In this document: piece after piece, positions 14,934 to 16,030 of the stretch | Numbering within the stretch: position 1 is the stretch's first letter | Layout of the letters: each line of letters starts with the position of its first letter | Source: JAWWAH01 sp033721415 | Lineage (GTDB): Bacteria > Patescibacteriota > Minisyncoccia > Spechtbacterales > 2-12-FULL-38-22 | Length of the DNA stretch: 16,030 bases | NCBI GenBank assembly: GCA_033721415.1 | Contig: JAWWAH010000026.1 | Span: forward strand, 1 to 16,030 | Direction: 5' to 3' | Position numbers and translations under genes: made by a program | The notes under the pieces: generated by a model | What the model saw: only the letters and a program-made list of their open reading frames with translations | What the model was told of the DNA's origin: nothing | The model's database searches: none

Positions 14934-14953
14934 TTATTCTTTGTGGGGATAAA

Positions 14954-14959
14954 ATTATA
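14954..14959 (-). promoter_or_regulatory. -10 box of the ZU5/CARDB-like gene
   Basis: TATAAT on the minus strand, 20 bases before the ATG at 14933, giving a leader of about 14 bases with no Shine-Dalgarno sequence. It probably replaces the damaged promoter of repeat copy D about 65 bases upstream. The stretch 14960-15021 between them holds no gene; it has a weak inverted repeat TGGTC/GACCA at about 14974-14996. Confidence 0.5.
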
Positions 14960-15021
14960 AAATGGACTGGTCTTTTAGAAAGATGGACCAAGCTTGTCAT
15001 ATACTATAATTTTAACATACG

Positions 15022-15071
15022 AGAATACCAAAAACCCCCGCAATATGTGCGGGCTTTTTCACTTTAGGGGG
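15022..15071 (-). repeat. Terminator-promoter repeat, copy D (promoter half decayed)
   Basis: Minus strand: CCCCCTAAAGTGAAAAAG, hairpin core CCCGCA/TGCGGG with loop CATAT as in copy C, then TTTTTGGTATTCT. The -10 is TATTCT instead of TATGAT. It lies 23 bases after the stop at 15095. The terminator half is intact with a five-base T-run. Confidence 0.8.
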
Positions 15072-15094
15072 CTTGGACAAAATTAAAACGACAG

Positions 15095-16000
15095 TTATAA
15101 AGAATTCTTACGCTGCATCCAATAGTTCTCTATTTCTTCTGGTGGCAATAGTCCTTCTAAGACCTGTTTAAAAATTTTCTCAATTGTATCCTCAGATAAA
15201 ATCTTATCAGGACCGCCTGGAGGCCTGCCTCTATCCTCCCATTCATTAATGGCAGGACTAATTTTTTTGGATGACAAGAAAACAAGTGCGATATCATCTA
15301 CTAATTCAAAGACCTCTTGTTTTTCTAAAACATTGCTTATTTGTCTTCTTTTCCTCTTGTGCACTCCTTTATTACCGTTTGCCGTTATTTGAATACCTAT
15401 ATCTTGTGCATCCTGAATTTCTTCAACTCGCACCCCCCTCTTGTGTTGTGCACGTTTAATTATAAAATCTATTTTATGTTCAATATCTTCAAAAATATCC
15501 ACATCCGAAACAACCAAGCCAACCCCATGATCATATATCATTTTTTTAAAAATATTTTTAACCATTTTTTCAGCCCAAACTCCAACTCTATCTTCAAGTC
15601 TTTCTTCTTCTAGGGCTGCATGATAATTTTCGTATGCCTGTACTCTACTCTTAAACTGATTACCCAGTTGGCCTTTCGATATTTTATTAGCTATACCCGA
15701 TTTTTCGCTAAAGATTATCTGTAAATCTAGTTCATGACGCAACTGCCTTTTTGTTTGCTCAATTAAATATTTTTTAATTGTATTTCTGGGAACTGTTTTC
15801 TTATCAAGGTGGTACAAAACACCCCATTCTCCATCAGTTAAAATCTCCCCATAAGTCACTTGTTCTTCTGTGCCATCTTCATTGATTATAATAAATTCAT
15901 TTTTTGCCTTGTCATAGCGTACTAAAATACTGTTTGGCTCTTTTTCTATTTCGCAATCAGGATTATCTAAACATTGAAGTTTTTCGTGTAGTTCCTTCAT
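15095..16000 (-). CDS. Unknown soluble protein, possibly PD-(D/E)XK nuclease-like
   Basis: A 301-residue soluble, charged protein with no membrane segment or signal peptide. I do not recognise a family with certainty. The central part has the order expected of a PD-(D/E)XK core: a helix with an acidic residue (VWAEKMVKNIFKK, Glu144), a strand with Asp (HKIDFIIK, Asp178) and a strand IGIQIT (201-206) where many members have E-x-K but some carry Q-x-T. A basic stretch KGVHKRKRRQ (211-220) follows and could bind nucleic acid. The N-terminal third includes a strand-turn-strand segment (ILVRYDKAKNEFIIINEDG). The ATG at 16000 has AGGAG three bases upstream, the clearest ribosome binding site in the window, but the frame stays open to the edge (10 more codons), so the true start may lie outside. 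Confidence 0.5.
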   Translation of the reverse strand: MKELHEKLQCLDNPDCEIEKEPNSILVRYDKAKNEFIIINEDGTEEQVTYGEILTDGEWGVLYHLDKKTVPRNTIKKYLIEQTKRQLRHELDLQIIFSEKSGIANKISKGQLGNQFKSRVQAYENYHAALEEERLEDRVGVWAEKMVKNIFKKMIYDHGVGLVVSDVDIFEDIEHKIDFIIKRAQHKRGVRVEEIQDAQDIGIQITANGNKGVHKRKRRQISNVLEKQEVFELVDDIALVFLSSKKISPAINEWEDRGRPPGGPDKILSEDTIEKIFKQVLEGLLPPEEIENYWMQRKNSL

Positions 16001-16024
16001 TAGCTCCTGTTTTCTTTTTTGAAT

Positions 16025-16030
16025 ATCATA
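16025..16030 (-). promoter_or_regulatory. Possible -10 box at the window edge
   Basis: The last six bases read TATGAT on the minus strand, the same hexamer as in repeat copies A, B and C. It lies 24 bases before the ATG at 16000. The bases that would show TTTTTGG are outside the window, so a further repeat copy is only suggested. Confidence 0.3.

Noticed and set aside
14332..14952. 206-codon open frame on the plus strand
   Set aside because: It lies opposite the ZU5/CARDB-like gene, has no promoter or recognisable protein features, and is explained by the higher G+C of that gene.
14812..15000. 62-codon minus-strand frame starting at 15000
   Set aside because: It overlaps the start of the ZU5/CARDB-like gene in another frame and has a low-complexity, unfamiliar product; TTAAAAT and TATAGT upstream are weak.
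2244..15071. GC-rich palindromes as CRISPR repeats
   Set aside because: The copies lie 1.7-6.5 kb apart with genes between them, and each fits a terminator after a stop codon; there are no regular spacers.
1..16030. Insertion sequence, prophage or integron
   Set aside because: No transposase, integrase or phage gene, no terminal inverted repeats at gene borders, and the repeat hairpins lack attC features.

Overview
The window looks like part of a small-genome bacterium of the Candidate Phyla Radiation (Patescibacteria). This is an inference from content: an AT-rich background, many genes for secreted or membrane-anchored proteins of unknown function, family types often seen in that group (YibE/F, DUF2177, TM2 plus DUF4352, a HopA1-like protein), and no biosynthetic genes, rRNA or tRNA. 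The standard genetic code fits: the twelve complete long genes stay open without in-frame TGA and end in TAA (8) or TAG (4).

Layout. Left edge to 5505, all on the minus strand: the start of a YibE/F membrane protein (cut by the edge), an ABC half-transporter, a DUF2177 membrane protein, a secreted protein with a degenerate M23-like domain, a cytosolic HopA1-like protein, and a 50-residue remnant of a low-molecular-weight tyrosine phosphatase. 5733 to 8724, plus strand: a self-contained two-gene unit with three GH130 (mannoside phosphorylase type) domains, preceded by a 9-bp inverted repeat and closed by a bidirectional terminator. 8789 to the right edge, all minus strand: two membrane-anchored proteins sharing a ZU5-like domain, a small membrane protein, a large anchored surface protein, a TM2/DUF4352 protein and a possible PD-(D/E)XK-type protein.

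The most unusual structure lies between the minus-strand genes. Four copies of a roughly 50-bp element (3943-3993, 10470-10519, 13282-13332, 15022-15071) each begin just after the stop codon of one gene, form a GC-rich hairpin whose T-run runs straight into an extended -10 box (TTTTGGTATGAT in three copies), and so join the terminator of one gene to the promoter of the next. A fifth junction (2244-2275) has the same design with a different hairpin. In four genes the start codon lies only 6-8 bases after the -10 box, which predicts leaderless mRNAs. This also corrects the ABC transporter start: the longer reading frame would translate through the terminator.

How the genes could work together is mostly inference. 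Many minus-strand products act at or outside the membrane and are driven by near-identical promoter modules, so they may form a co-expressed cell-surface set. The GH130 unit is separate in orientation and control and probably handles beta-mannosides or a related glycan.
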